A stretch of 64,000 nt of DNA from Paenibacillus glycanilyticus NBRC 16618 (GTDB lineage Bacteria > Bacillota > Bacilli > Paenibacillales > Paenibacillaceae), in assembly GCF_004000805.1 (NCBI RefSeq), contig NZ_BILY01000015.1, positions 1-64,000 on the forward strand, given 5' to 3'. A program made the translations under genes and the position numbers. How positions within the stretch are numbered: position 1 is the stretch's first letter; every line of letters begins with the position of its first letter. The notes under the pieces are model-generated. The model was not told where the DNA came from. It saw nothing but the letters and a program-made list of their open reading frames with translations, and ran no database searches. Positions 54,940 through 63,650 of this stretch are shown in pieces.

Positions 54940-55713
54940 TTACTCGTTGATCCGGTACAAATGCCGGTACCCTAACTCCTGAGAGATCAGATCCGCATAT
55001 TTTTTCACGTAATAGCTGTACTTCTCGATATTCTCCGCTGTAAAACGCAAGGTTGGGCCTGCGCAATTCAGCGAACCGATCACCGTATTTTCGTAAGAGA
55101 AGATGGGCGCGCCGATGCCCGTTGTCCCTTCCGTCGCTTCGCCGGAGGTGATCGCATACCCGCGCTTGCGGATCTGCTCCAGATCATTGGCAATATATTC
55201 TCTTGTTAAAAGCCGCAGAGATGGCAAGCCTTCCCAATCAATCTGATTCAAAATGGATTCCCTCGCTGAGGAAGTCATGTACGCCAGAATAACCCGATTG
55301 GAAGCCCCGATGACAAGCGGCAGCCTCAGCCCGATCGGCTCGGAAATTTTGAGCAGCTGCGGAGAATCGATATTGTCGATATACACGCCTTCGGTGTTCT
55401 CGCGGGTAGCCAGGTAGACCGTTTCCTTCGTCTTCTTCGACAGCTCTTCCATAAACGGTCTGGCAATGGAGCGGAACCGCAAGCTGTCCCACATCAAAAA
55501 TCCGTATTTCATAATCGACAAGCCCAGCTTGTATTTCTTCGTCTTGCTGTTCTGGGAGACAAAGCCATGCTCCGACAAGGAAGCGAGAATGCGATGTACG
55601 CTCTGCACCGGCATATCGAGTTCGCGGCTGATCTCCGTCACGCTGACTTCCTTCTCGCTCCCCTGCGGCACTAGATAATCCAGTATATGTATCGCCTTCG
55701 AGATCACGGACAT
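54940..55713 (-). CDS. IclR family transcriptional regulator
   Basis: A 257-residue regulator: N-terminal winged HTH at about 1-65 (ISRELDMPVQSVHRILASLSEHGFV) and a C-terminal ligand domain at about 80-250 (ETVYLATRENTEGVYID, GYAITSGEATEGTTGIGAPIF). The ATG at 55713 has GGAGG eight bases upstream. IclR proteins of the KdgR type control uronate catabolism, so the kdu or rha genes are possible targets, but none is adjacent. Confidence 0.9.
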   Translation of the reverse strand: MSVISKAIHILDYLVPQGSEKEVSVTEISRELDMPVQSVHRILASLSEHGFVSQNSKTKKYKLGLSIMKYGFLMWDSLRFRSIARPFMEELSKKTKETVYLATRENTEGVYIDNIDSPQLLKISEPIGLRLPLVIGASNRVILAYMTSSARESILNQIDWEGLPSLRLLTREYIANDLEQIRKRGYAITSGEATEGTTGIGAPIFSYENTVIGSLNCAGPTLRFTAENIEKYSYYVKKYADLISQELGYRHLYRINE

Positions 55714-55849
55714 GAGCTTCGCCTCCATGTCATATTTTCGAACATCCCTATTCCATCTTATTGTAGAATGGACGTTTATCATTTGGCAATTCATTCTTTC
55801 ACGGGGAAAAAGCTGATGCATCCTGACACGCATCAGCTCTCCCGAAGCT

Positions 55850-56203
55850 TCAAAAGGATAATAAGGTATACATCCCTACACACAAAACGGCTAGAGAGAT
55901 CGTTGTGCATACAATCGAATGCCCCGTATGACTGTCCTTCTTCATAACGGCGGCGATCAGCTGCCGGACGGCAAAATACATGCTTGCCAGATTGATAAGG
56001 AATAAGACCATCATTACGGTACTCATCAGAAAGGAACTATTGTTACCCGTTTCCTGATGGTGATGATGCATTTCACTGACCGTCCCCATAATAAGAGGCA
56101 TTGTCAGCCAATGAACAAGATGCAAAATAAGCACGCCGGACACGGATACCATCGACAGTACTGAGTATTTCGACTCTACGCTCAGATGCCGCAGTTTCAT
56201 CAT
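55850..56203 (-). CDS. small membrane protein with His-rich loop, unknown function
   Basis: A 117-residue protein with three predicted membrane helices (about 15-40, 57-80 and 95-115). The loop between the first two holds EMHHHHQE, a possible metal-binding site. AAAGGAGAGG precedes tandem ATG codons. It lies 29 bp after the copper amine oxidase gene on the same strand, so a link to copper supply for that enzyme is conceivable. I do not recognise a family. Confidence 0.65.
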   Translation of the reverse strand: MMKLRHLSVESKYSVLSMVSVSGVLILHLVHWLTMPLIMGTVSEMHHHHQETGNNSSFLMSTVMMVLFLINLASMYFAVRQLIAAVMKKDSHTGHSIVCTTISLAVLCVGMYTLLSF

Positions 56204-56232
56204 TAGACATGCCTCTCCTTTCTATGCCTAAC

Positions 56233-58176
56233 TTAGCTCTGGCAACCGTCCGCCTTCACCGTGCTGCCGCAATATTTTTTCTTCGCCTGCGGAGGCAGAT
56301 TAATGGCCGGGCTTTGATTAAAGAAGCTGACCGGCTTCAGCATAAAGCCGATATACGCGGCAGGCATGACCGGCCAATCCTCCGGACGGGGCACATGGGT
56401 ATGCCCCATCGTGTACCATACGACAACGTCGGTATTTTTAATATTTCGGTCCTTCTCCGCCCAAGCGGACAACCCGTCTCCGCCCAGATGCTGGTTCGGA
56501 TATTTGCCGGAAGCATACATCTCATCCTCGTCGTAAGGGGTAACCCACAGATGGTGCTTAATAAATCCGGCGCGCTTGATCAGACTGGAACTATCCGATG
56601 CAAACGGGAAGCAATTCTCCCCCGTCACGATTTTGAAGCCGACGGATTGGCCAAGCTCATTTTTCACGTTATCGTTAACAAACTTCCAATACCTCGCCGT
56701 CTCCAGCTTAATATCGCGCTTCGCCTGAAGCTCCGTCTCCAGCAGTGTCGATTTGGCGTAAAAAGCGTTCTCTCTCGGATTGTTCTCGCCCGGCTCCTCC
56801 GGTACGACATTGACCTCATAGACCGAGTTCTCGTTGCCGTCAATCTGCATATCGAGACGAACGTTGAAGAAATGCTGATGATTGGGCGCATAGAGATCCG
56901 GTCCCACCAAATTGCCGTATTTCGGCGTTTCTCTCGGATGAAGTCCGGCCGTGGACAGGATCCCCGTCAGCTTCACCTCGAATTGAATATTGCCGTCCTG
57001 ATAGAGATACCAGAAAAATCCGTATTCATAGTTGGCTACCGTCGAAATAGAGGAGATGACTAACCGGCGGGAACGCCTAACTTCGACATCGTTTGTCCGC
57101 CAATCCGTATGCTTCCACAGAATGCCGAAGTCTTCCTCATGCATGCAGATGGCGTTTTTGATGACGTATAAATCCCCTTTGCTGTCCGTCATGACGCCGT
57201 CGAAATATTTAATATAGCCCACGCAGTCGCAGCCAAGCTCCAGGCTGTTCGCCAATTGGCCAATACCGTATTCCCCGCTGTCGAACGCGTTCTTCCGGTT
57301 CTGAATGGGGCCCGGATCGCCATAAGGAACAACCATCTCCGACAAGGAGCCGCGGTACAGCACCGGACGGTCGCGTCCTTGATCATGATAGGACAAGGTA
57401 TGCAGCGTTAGACCTTCGCGGGCGTTAAAGCCGATTCGGAACTTCCAATTCTGCCACTCTACCTCATGCCCGTTAATCGTAAAGCTTGGACCTTCCGGCT
57501 GCGTAATTTCGACCGGCTTGATCCCGCCGCGCAGCGGCCCTACCCGGTCGGGCGTATAGTTGAACTCCTTGTCGGGAATTTTCGTATATTCATATTCTTC
57601 AACCCGAAGCACTTCCATCGTATTCAAATCTATAATTGGAACAATCGGCAATGGGCGGGCGTAACCGTTATCCTTCTCATCGCTGCGGAGGAAGCACAAG
57701 GGTCTGGCTAACCGTCGGGTCGCATCCTCTTCCGTCCCCCAATTGCCCGGCGACCACAAATCGACCATTACGAGCTCCGGCGCATGGATGTCGAGCCGCT
57801 CCAGCGCTTCAATAAACAGCGGACTCTTGCGGACGGCAATCTCGCATTCCGCCTGCTCATCCAGCATGATGGTTGGCTGTACGCCCGGAACATGCACCCA
57901 AGAGACCACCTTTTGTCCGGTAAGAGAAACGACTGCTTCATAGGTCGCATTCTCTTTCTTGTTCAGAATAATAATAAAGGCTTCTCTCTCAAACGGTGTG
58001 GAGCCGTCATATTCCATGACAATCTCCTTCTTGGGCTCTTTCAACGCAACATGCACAAACCGGTCGGATTCGGTTAATTGACGCTGCTCTTTCAGAATGC
58101 GTACGGCGGCGCTTGTTTCTTCCCGGCTAAGCGGCTCCAGCGGGTGATTCGCTAACGATAAAGTAAGTGGTGTCAT
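56233..58176 (-). CDS. primary-amine oxidase (copper/topaquinone)
   Basis: A 647-residue quinoprotein that oxidises primary amines to aldehydes, hydrogen peroxide and ammonium. The tyrosine that becomes topaquinone is Tyr383 in ANYEYGF and the catalytic base is Asp299 in NAFDSGEYG. Copper ligands are the HQH pair in NHQHFFNVRLDM and the histidine in MGHTHVPRPEDWPVMP. No signal peptide. The ATG at 58176 follows GAGAGG. Divergent from amtB-glnK, so its likely purpose is nitrogen scavenging. Confidence 0.94.
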   Translation of the reverse strand: MTPLTLSLANHPLEPLSREETSAAVRILKEQRQLTESDRFVHVALKEPKKEIVMEYDGSTPFEREAFIIILNKKENATYEAVVSLTGQKVVSWVHVPGVQPTIMLDEQAECEIAVRKSPLFIEALERLDIHAPELVMVDLWSPGNWGTEEDATRRLARPLCFLRSDEKDNGYARPLPIVPIIDLNTMEVLRVEEYEYTKIPDKEFNYTPDRVGPLRGGIKPVEITQPEGPSFTINGHEVEWQNWKFRIGFNAREGLTLHTLSYHDQGRDRPVLYRGSLSEMVVPYGDPGPIQNRKNAFDSGEYGIGQLANSLELGCDCVGYIKYFDGVMTDSKGDLYVIKNAICMHEEDFGILWKHTDWRTNDVEVRRSRRLVISSISTVANYEYGFFWYLYQDGNIQFEVKLTGILSTAGLHPRETPKYGNLVGPDLYAPNHQHFFNVRLDMQIDGNENSVYEVNVVPEEPGENNPRENAFYAKSTLLETELQAKRDIKLETARYWKFVNDNVKNELGQSVGFKIVTGENCFPFASDSSSLIKRAGFIKHHLWVTPYDEDEMYASGKYPNQHLGGDGLSAWAEKDRNIKNTDVVVWYTMGHTHVPRPEDWPVMPAAYIGFMLKPVSFFNQSPAINLPPQAKKKYCGSTVKADGCQS

Positions 58177-58203
58177 GTCAATCGCCTCTCTTCGCTTGAT
58201 TAA

Positions 58204-58220
58204 TGTTAACTTATGTGACA
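58204..58220. promoter_or_regulatory. GlnR/TnrA-type box
   Basis: TGTTAACTTATGTGACA matches TGTNA-N7-TNACA exactly. It lies 28 bp before the amine oxidase start and 180 bp before amtB, and so suits nitrogen control of either gene. Confidence 0.65.
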
Positions 58221-58257
58221 ATAATATCCCGTCTTTTATTGCTGTCAAACCTCTGTT

Positions 58258-58323
58258 TCCCGAATATCGAGAAAATCAGAATTTGATTTGTCCGAATTTT
58301 TCGATTTTCTCACATATCGGGAT
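58258..58323. repeat. paired inverted copies of a nitrogen-region motif
   Basis: TCGATTTTCTCACATA + CGGGA on the plus strand at 58301-58322, and a looser copy TGATTTTCTCGATATTCGGG on the minus strand at 58278-58259. Each points at one of the divergent genes. A third copy lies at 60982-61004. Confidence 0.5.
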
Positions 58324-58400
58324 ACTCCCGTTCTCTCTATTCGGATAGCGGGTCATAATTACGTCATGAAAGATAACATATAAATATAGGAGGGACTTAC

Positions 58401-59816
58401 ATGCTGAAATCCTGGAAAAAGTACTTATCAATCGCTTCATGGGTGACTCTGCTCTTCACCGCGTTACCTTTAACCGCCTTCGCGGAAGGAGAAACCGCTG
58501 TCGTAGATACCGGGGATACGACGTGGATTATCGTCGCAACCGTACTCGTCATGTTTATGTTCATGCCCGGACTCGCTTTATTCTATGGAGGTCTCGTTGG
58601 CCAGCGGAATATCTTGTCTACCGTCATGCATAGCTTGAGCGCCTTTGTGATCGTTACGCTTGTCTGGGTGCTATGGGGCTATAGCTTCGCGTTTGGCCCC
58701 GGAGTTTCCGGCGTATTTGGAGGGTTTGAATTTATAGGCTTCCAGCATGTCGGCATGGATGCCAAGGATGGCCTGACGATTCCTCATCTGATCTTTGCCA
58801 TGTATCAGGGAATGTTCGCGGCCATAACTACCGCCTTAATCTCCGGCGGCGTGGCCGAGCGGATCAAGTTTAACGTATGGGTCATATTTGCCGTTCTGTG
58901 GGTTACCTTCGTCTATGCCCCGATGGCGTTCTGGGCATGGGGAGGCGGCTGGCTCTCGAAGCTTGGCGGGCTCGACTTCGCCGGCGGAACCGTCGTTCAT
59001 ATCTTATCCGGCGTAAGCGCGCTGGTCGCCGCTCTGGTCGTAGGCAAAAGACGATCCTTCCCCAACCGGACTTTACCGCCCCACAATCTTATTTTCTTTA
59101 TGATTGGAGCGATGTGTCTCTGGTTCGGATGGTTCGGCTTTAATGCAGGCAGCGCCTTAGCTTCAGGCGGGTTAGCAAGCCTTGCCGTTGTGACGACGCA
59201 GGTTGCTGCAGCGGCAGGCGGCGTGCTATGGATGGTTATGGAATGGAGATTGCGAGGAAAAGCAACAATGGTTGGCGGCGTAACCGGCGTCATTGCCGGA
59301 CTAGTAGCTATTACGCCGGCAGCGGGTTTCGTGTCGGTGCTCTCGGCAATTCCAATCGGCGCTCTTGCAAGCGTCATTTGCTACTGGGGTCTTCATGTCG
59401 TCAAAGCCAAGCTGCAATACGATGATTCCCTTGATGTATTCGGCATTCACGGGATTGGCGGGATCTGGGGAGCTATTGCAACAGGCATATTCGCCAGCAC
59501 CAAGGTTAACCCTGCCGGAGCAGACGGACTTATTCACGGCAATGCCAAGCAGGTCCTTATCCAATGCGTAGACGTGCTTGTCGCGATTGGACTTGCGGCC
59601 GTTGGCACCTTCGTCATCTTGAAGGCAATCTCTTTATTCACAACCCTTCGGGTGTCGGAAGAGCAGGAATTAACCGGGCTTGACCTCAGTCTGCACGGGG
59701 AGAATGCCTATAACACCTTTGAAGCGATGAACAGCGGCATTCCCGCAAGGCCGCAAACGGAGTATCAGCCTGCCGGCACCGTGCTTACCGCGAGTCCCGA
59801 GATGAAAGGAGTGTAA
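58401..59816 (+). CDS. amtB: ammonium transporter AmtB
   Basis: A 471-residue Amt channel protein with a cleavable or first-helix leader (residues 1-29 ending AFA) and about eleven helices. DTTWIIVATVLVMFMFMPGLALFYGG, GGTVVHILSGVSAL (first pore histidine region) and DVFGIHGIGGIWGAIATGIFA (second pore histidine) are typical. It starts after AGGAGG. Followed 2 bp later by glnK, the standard nrgAB arrangement for ammonium uptake under nitrogen limitation. Confidence 0.96.
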   Translation: MLKSWKKYLSIASWVTLLFTALPLTAFAEGETAVVDTGDTTWIIVATVLVMFMFMPGLALFYGGLVGQRNILSTVMHSLSAFVIVTLVWVLWGYSFAFGPGVSGVFGGFEFIGFQHVGMDAKDGLTIPHLIFAMYQGMFAAITTALISGGVAERIKFNVWVIFAVLWVTFVYAPMAFWAWGGGWLSKLGGLDFAGGTVVHILSGVSALVAALVVGKRRSFPNRTLPPHNLIFFMIGAMCLWFGWFGFNAGSALASGGLASLAVVTTQVAAAAGGVLWMVMEWRLRGKATMVGGVTGVIAGLVAITPAAGFVSVLSAIPIGALASVICYWGLHVVKAKLQYDDSLDVFGIHGIGGIWGAIATGIFASTKVNPAGADGLIHGNAKQVLIQCVDVLVAIGLAAVGTFVILKAISLFTTLRVSEEQELTGLDLSLHGENAYNTFEAMNSGIPARPQTEYQPAGTVLTASPEMKGV

Positions 59817-59818
59817 CC

Positions 59819-60163
59819 ATGAAGCTGCTGACCGTTATTATTCGTCCCGAGAAATTAAGCAGCGTGACAGCCGCCCTTCACACCATCGGAATCAGCGGCA
59901 TGACCATCAGCGACGTCCGCGGCCAAGGCATTCAGAAAGGAACCCGGACCTTATACCGCGGAGTGGAGTATCAGACGGATTTCATATTAAAAAACAAAAT
60001 CGAAACCGTCGTTAGCGACGACCTCTATGAAGAAGCGGTGGAGGCCGTTATCGAAGCGGCAAGAACAGGCGCCATTGGCGATGGCAAAATTTTCGTTACG
60101 GACATTGCCGACGCGATCCGGATTCGAACCGGCGAGCATGGCCGGGCTGCGCTGGGCCAATAA
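59819..60163 (+). CDS. glnK: nitrogen regulatory PII protein
   Basis: A 114-residue PII protein that plugs AmtB and, in Bacillales, binds nitrogen regulators. The T-loop (about 36-56) keeps Tyr46 and Tyr51; the C-terminal GDGKIFVTDIADAIRIRTGE is the PII signature. AAAGGAG lies within the amtB end. Operon with amtB. Confidence 0.95.
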   Translation: MKLLTVIIRPEKLSSVTAALHTIGISGMTISDVRGQGIQKGTRTLYRGVEYQTDFILKNKIETVVSDDLYEEAVEAVIEAARTGAIGDGKIFVTDIADAIRIRTGEHGRAALGQ

Positions 60164-60167
60164 ACGG

Positions 60168-60204
60168 AAGAACCCTCCCGTTTACGAAGTCGGGAGGGTT
60201 CTCT
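60168..60204. terminator. terminator after glnK
   Basis: Stem AGAACCCTCCCG / CGGGAGGGTTCT with a ~13 nt loop, between the convergent glnK and glutamine-amidotransferase genes. Confidence 0.75.
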
Positions 60205-60205
60205 A

Positions 60206-60907
60206 TTAGGAAGCCTTGATAGGCGATAGAGCCGCCTGATCCAGCACTTGGTGCAAAATATGGAAGGAAGCGGCAACGCGGTGCATATTGCGGCGAATCT
60301 CTTCAGGGGATTGGATATAGGGCGAATCAACCAGCTCGCTTGCCCAACGCGTTACCATTTGCTCCATACAGGCAGGCGTAGTCTCGAGATGGAACTGCAG
60401 GGCTAACACATCTTCTCCATACGAGAAGGCTTGATGTCCGCAAGCCTCCGAGGTTGCGAGCAGGGTTGCGCCTTCAGGCAGGTCAAACGTATCGCCATGC
60501 CATTGGAACGAGTGGAATTCAGCCGGCATTTCCTTCAGCCAAGGATGCTCTTCACCGCTGCGCTCAATGCGGTGCCAGCCAATCTCCTTAAGCGTATGCC
60601 GATATACTTTTGCGCCAAGAATCTCCGCAAGCATCTGTGCGCCCAGACAGATTCCCAATATTTTAATTCCGCGGTCCATCGCCGATTTGACAAACCTTTT
60701 CTCATCCGCAAGCCAAGGGAACTTATCTTCTTGATAGACGCTCATTGGCCCGCCAAGAATAAGCAGCAGCTCCGTTGTGTCCAGCCATTTCTTATCCAAT
60801 TCCACTGCCGGGTTAACAACCGTAAGCTGATGTCCGCCCCACTGCGCCCAATCCGAGAAAGTGCTTATATCGTCAAAGTCGAAATGCCGAAACGCCAGTA
60901 TGTTCAT
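60206..60907 (-). CDS. class I glutamine amidotransferase-like protein
   Basis: A 233-residue GATase1 protein similar to the stand-alone GMP-synthase glutaminase-like group. Nucleophile Cys87 sits in GICLGAQ; the histidine/glutamate of the triad are in LQFHLETT. The acceptor is unknown: members include gamma-glutamyl-amine hydrolases, which would fit amine catabolism next to the amine oxidase. Monocistronic, with the shared 16-base motif 75 bp upstream. Confidence 0.88.
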   Translation of the reverse strand: MNILAFRHFDFDDISTFSDWAQWGGHQLTVVNPAVELDKKWLDTTELLLILGGPMSVYQEDKFPWLADEKRFVKSAMDRGIKILGICLGAQMLAEILGAKVYRHTLKEIGWHRIERSGEEHPWLKEMPAEFHSFQWHGDTFDLPEGATLLATSEACGHQAFSYGEDVLALQFHLETTPACMEQMVTRWASELVDSPYIQSPEEIRRNMHRVAASFHILHQVLDQAALSPIKAS

Positions 60908-60981
60908 CCCAATTCCCTCCCGTGTGAAACGTGTCTGTTGTCTATAGTCTTATTGTAGAGCTGAATTCGGGAAGACTCGAC

Positions 60982-61004
60982 TCGATTTTCTCACATAGTG
61001 GGAA
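60982..61004 (+). repeat. third copy of the nitrogen-region motif
   Basis: TCGATTTTCTCACATA (identical 16 bases to 58301-58316) followed by GTGGGAA. Lies upstream of the minus-strand amidotransferase gene. Confidence 0.5.
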
Positions 61005-61034
61005 ACGACAGGAATTCATTCGGTTAAAATAGGA

Positions 61035-61682
61035 TTAAGTAATGGCAAGCGGGCTGTTCTGCACGGCCTTCAGCCACTCGGATGCCATCAAATAATGGCC
61101 GGCCGCCGTTGGATGTACGCCGTCAAACAGCCAATAATCAGGCTCAGCTTTTTCCGCCGCTTGATCAAAAGCCTGCTGGAAGGGCACAAATACCGCCTGA
61201 TACTCTTCCGCTAATTGCTTCACAACCTCGCTCTGCCGCTCTACCCTCTCGCGCCAGCCGCTCCATTCCTTGGCAGTTACGCCTGTCCGCAGAACAAACG
61301 GTTCGCAAAGAACAAGCCCGGTCTCCGGCAATACTTCCTTCGTCTCCTCCAGCAGAACGCGGTAAGCCCGCTCGAAACGGTCCGTCGCGCCGCTAGGCAG
61401 CTTGTCCATGATGCGCCATGTATCGTTAACCCCGATCAAGATACTAAGGAGATCCGGCTTAAGCGCAATCGCATCTTCATTCCAGCGCGCGTACAGGTCG
61501 GATACCCGGTTCCCGCTAATCCCCCGGTTAATGAATTGATGCCCGGCCTCCGCTTGCTCGCTGCCCAGCCGGCCGGCAATATGATACGCATACCCTTGCC
61601 CAAGCAGCTGGCCCGCATACCCATCCCGAGAACGTCCGCAATCCGTGATGGAATCCCCTTGAAACAAAATCACTTTCCCCAT
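61035..61682 (-). CDS. SGNH/GDSL hydrolase
   Basis: A 215-residue esterase. Block I FQGDSITDCG holds Ser11, then GNRVSDL (Gly), GVNDTW (Asn) and DGVHPTAAGH with the Asp-His pair. It has no signal peptide. In Paenibacillus such enzymes are often rhamnogalacturonan or xylan acetylesterase-like; the natural ester is not known here. Confidence 0.92.
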   Translation of the reverse strand: MGKVILFQGDSITDCGRSRDGYAGQLLGQGYAYHIAGRLGSEQAEAGHQFINRGISGNRVSDLYARWNEDAIALKPDLLSILIGVNDTWRIMDKLPSGATDRFERAYRVLLEETKEVLPETGLVLCEPFVLRTGVTAKEWSGWRERVERQSEVVKQLAEEYQAVFVPFQQAFDQAAEKAEPDYWLFDGVHPTAAGHYLMASEWLKAVQNSPLAIT

Positions 61683-61743
61683 TCTAAACTTCCCCTTTGC
61701 GTATGAAATAAAGCAAACGCTTCCTCTCCCATTTTATAGAAGA

Positions 61744-62481
61744 CTACGTTCTTCTGTAAATCATGGAAGCGGCAACGAGGCCAACGCAGACTCCCGAAAC
61801 AGGCGCAACAGCCAAAATACTGATAGCCGGCAGACCGCTGGCATTTAATTTCAACCCCGTGAGCAGCACCGCCCATAGGAACACAACCATCCAATACATC
61901 CATTTCTGATAGGAAGGCACGGTAACAATATCCTCATTCCTCGGATTGCTTTTATACAGCTTAATAAGGACCGTTAGCGTTATGACCAACAGTCCCAGCA
62001 GAGAAAAGCTGTACTGCAGCATTTTAAATAAAGGCAGATTCAGAAAGACAATCCGATTCAAAACAGCCACGTGATGAACAAAGTAACCTCTCTCGTGCGT
62101 AAACCCGTCTACCAGAATATGCGTATAGAACCCGATGATCACGGAAATCAAATAGACGAACCAAGCCTTGAAGCCTCTCCTATCCCAGCTGCCGATCAAA
62201 TGATAGGCACGTTTATCTAGATCAAATAACGAAGGAAGATGCAGGGCAAGCGAGGCTTTGACCACATAATGAAACAAAAGGCCAAGCACAAGGCTAAGCG
62301 GGATAACCTGCAGGAATAAGCCCGCAGCCGTATGCCCGATAGACTGATAAGGCTCCAGCCGCACGAAATACTCCATATCCGGCCCCATGCTGCCCAGCAC
62401 CAGCCCCGTAACGCTCAAAAGCTTTCGGTTTATCTTTTTTAGCGGATAAGCAAATATCGGATGAGCTAGCGTATAAGGCAT
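61744..62481 (-). CDS. DUF4184 family membrane protein
   Basis: A 245-residue protein with about five or six membrane helices. It begins MPYTLAHPIFAYPLKK and has GLVLGSMGPDMEYFV and FYTHILVDGFTH, the His/Asp pattern of this family and of zinc-phospholipase-like domains. Function unknown. The ATG at 62481 gives the usual start; an in-frame ATG lies five codons upstream. Confidence 0.85.
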   Translation of the reverse strand: MPYTLAHPIFAYPLKKINRKLLSVTGLVLGSMGPDMEYFVRLEPYQSIGHTAAGLFLQVIPLSLVLGLLFHYVVKASLALHLPSLFDLDKRAYHLIGSWDRRGFKAWFVYLISVIIGFYTHILVDGFTHERGYFVHHVAVLNRIVFLNLPLFKMLQYSFSLLGLLVITLTVLIKLYKSNPRNEDIVTVPSYQKWMYWMVVFLWAVLLTGLKLNASGLPAISILAVAPVSGVCVGLVAASMIYRRT

Positions 62482-62581
62482 CCCTTCGAGCTCCAATCTA
62501 TACTTTATTTCTAAAGGTTATAGACGAACGGAACAGAAAAAGGTTACAGGATTTTCAAAAATTTGAAAAAGACTGGTCATC

Positions 62582-62610
62582 TATAATAGATGGGTGTATA
62601 TTTATTCATA
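62582..62610 (+). promoter_or_regulatory. argC promoter -10 with ARG-box-like site
   Basis: TATAAT at 62582-62587; then, on the minus strand, TATGAATAAATATACACC (62610-62593) resembles the ArgR/AhrC box CATGAATAAAAATTCAAG. It would cover the start of transcription. The -35 is poor. Confidence 0.45.
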
Positions 62611-62650
62611 ATATTGCATTAATATTCTTGGATGGAGGTTGCAAAGAAGG

Positions 62651-63604
62651 ATGAAGCACACCGTATTTGTGGATGGTCAAGAAGGGACAACCGGCCTCAA
62701 GCTGCTTGATTATTTGTCCCGTTTTTCATCGATCGAAGTTCTGAAGATTGATCCCGCGAAAAGAAAGGATCCCAAGGAAAGGGGAAAATTACTTAATGAA
62801 GCGGATCTCGGTTTCCTCTGTCTTCCCGATTCGGCTGCCAAAGAGTCTGTCTCGCTTGTCAAAAATGACAAGACGAAATTAATCAACGCAAGTTCATTAT
62901 TCAGAACGGACAGTAGCTGGGTATACGGGCTGCCGGAATTAAAACACCAGCGGGAACGGATACAAGCGTCATCGAGAATCTCCGTGCCAGGCTGCCATGC
63001 CACCGGCTTTATCCTCTCCGTTAGACCTTTAATAGAATCCGGTCTCTTGCAGAAGGACTATCCTGCTTCCTGTTTTTCGATCTCGGGTTATACGGGGGCC
63101 GGAAAAAGCGGCATTGAAGAATACGAGAATGCAGACCCGGCTTCCATCGATAAACTCCATGTTCCGAGGCCTTATTCCTTGCTGCATAAACATAAGCATT
63201 TACCCGAAATGGTCATGTTCTCAGGACTTGAATATCCCCCGGTGTTTACGCCTATTAAAGCCAATTATCCCCAAGGGCTGGCAATGACCGTTCCGTTAAC
63301 GGGAAGAAGCATGGCTAAACAGGCATCCGCAAAAACGGTGCGCGAAATATTGGCCGCGTATTACGAGGCAGAGCGATTTGTCCAGGTTATGCCTTACGAT
63401 TCGGAAGCTTATCTGGAGGACGGTCATTTCCTTATTGATGAATGCAAGAACACGAACCGGTTGGAAATCTTTGTTTTCGGACAGGAAGATCATATTACGA
63501 TTGTTTCAAGATACGATAATTTAGGCAAAGGAGCTTCGGGTGCTGCGATTCAAAATATGAATTTGATGCTGGGATTTGACGAAGCGTCCGGTCTGATCCT
63601 CTAA
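62651..63604 (+). CDS. argC: N-acetyl-gamma-glutamyl-phosphate reductase (type 2, short)
   Basis: A 317-residue arginine-pathway enzyme reducing N-acetylglutamyl phosphate to the semialdehyde. FVDGQEGTTGLKLLDYL is the type-2 NADP site, and catalytic Cys115 is in VPGCHATGF. The ATG at 62651 lies 12 nt after GGAGG; a TTG directly against that site is less likely. The gene stands alone, away from other arg genes. Confidence 0.92.
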   Translation: MKHTVFVDGQEGTTGLKLLDYLSRFSSIEVLKIDPAKRKDPKERGKLLNEADLGFLCLPDSAAKESVSLVKNDKTKLINASSLFRTDSSWVYGLPELKHQRERIQASSRISVPGCHATGFILSVRPLIESGLLQKDYPASCFSISGYTGAGKSGIEEYENADPASIDKLHVPRPYSLLHKHKHLPEMVMFSGLEYPPVFTPIKANYPQGLAMTVPLTGRSMAKQASAKTVREILAAYYEAERFVQVMPYDSEAYLEDGHFLIDECKNTNRLEIFVFGQEDHITIVSRYDNLGKGASGAAIQNMNLMLGFDEASGLIL

Positions 63605-63612
63605 TAAAACAA

Positions 63613-63643
63613 GAGCCGGCTACCCATGGGGTAGCCGGCTTTG
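63613..63643. terminator. bidirectional terminator between argC and the SLH gene
   Basis: Stem GAGCCGGCTACCC / GGGTAGCCGGCT(T) with a 3-5 nt loop. The minus strand continues CTTGTTTTATT, the plus strand CTTTGCTGTTT. Confidence 0.8.
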
Positions 63644-63650
63644 CTGTTTA

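Noticed and set aside
56209-57063. Plus-strand open frame opposite the amine oxidase
   Set aside because: Antisense of a gene with intact topaquinone and copper-site motifs.
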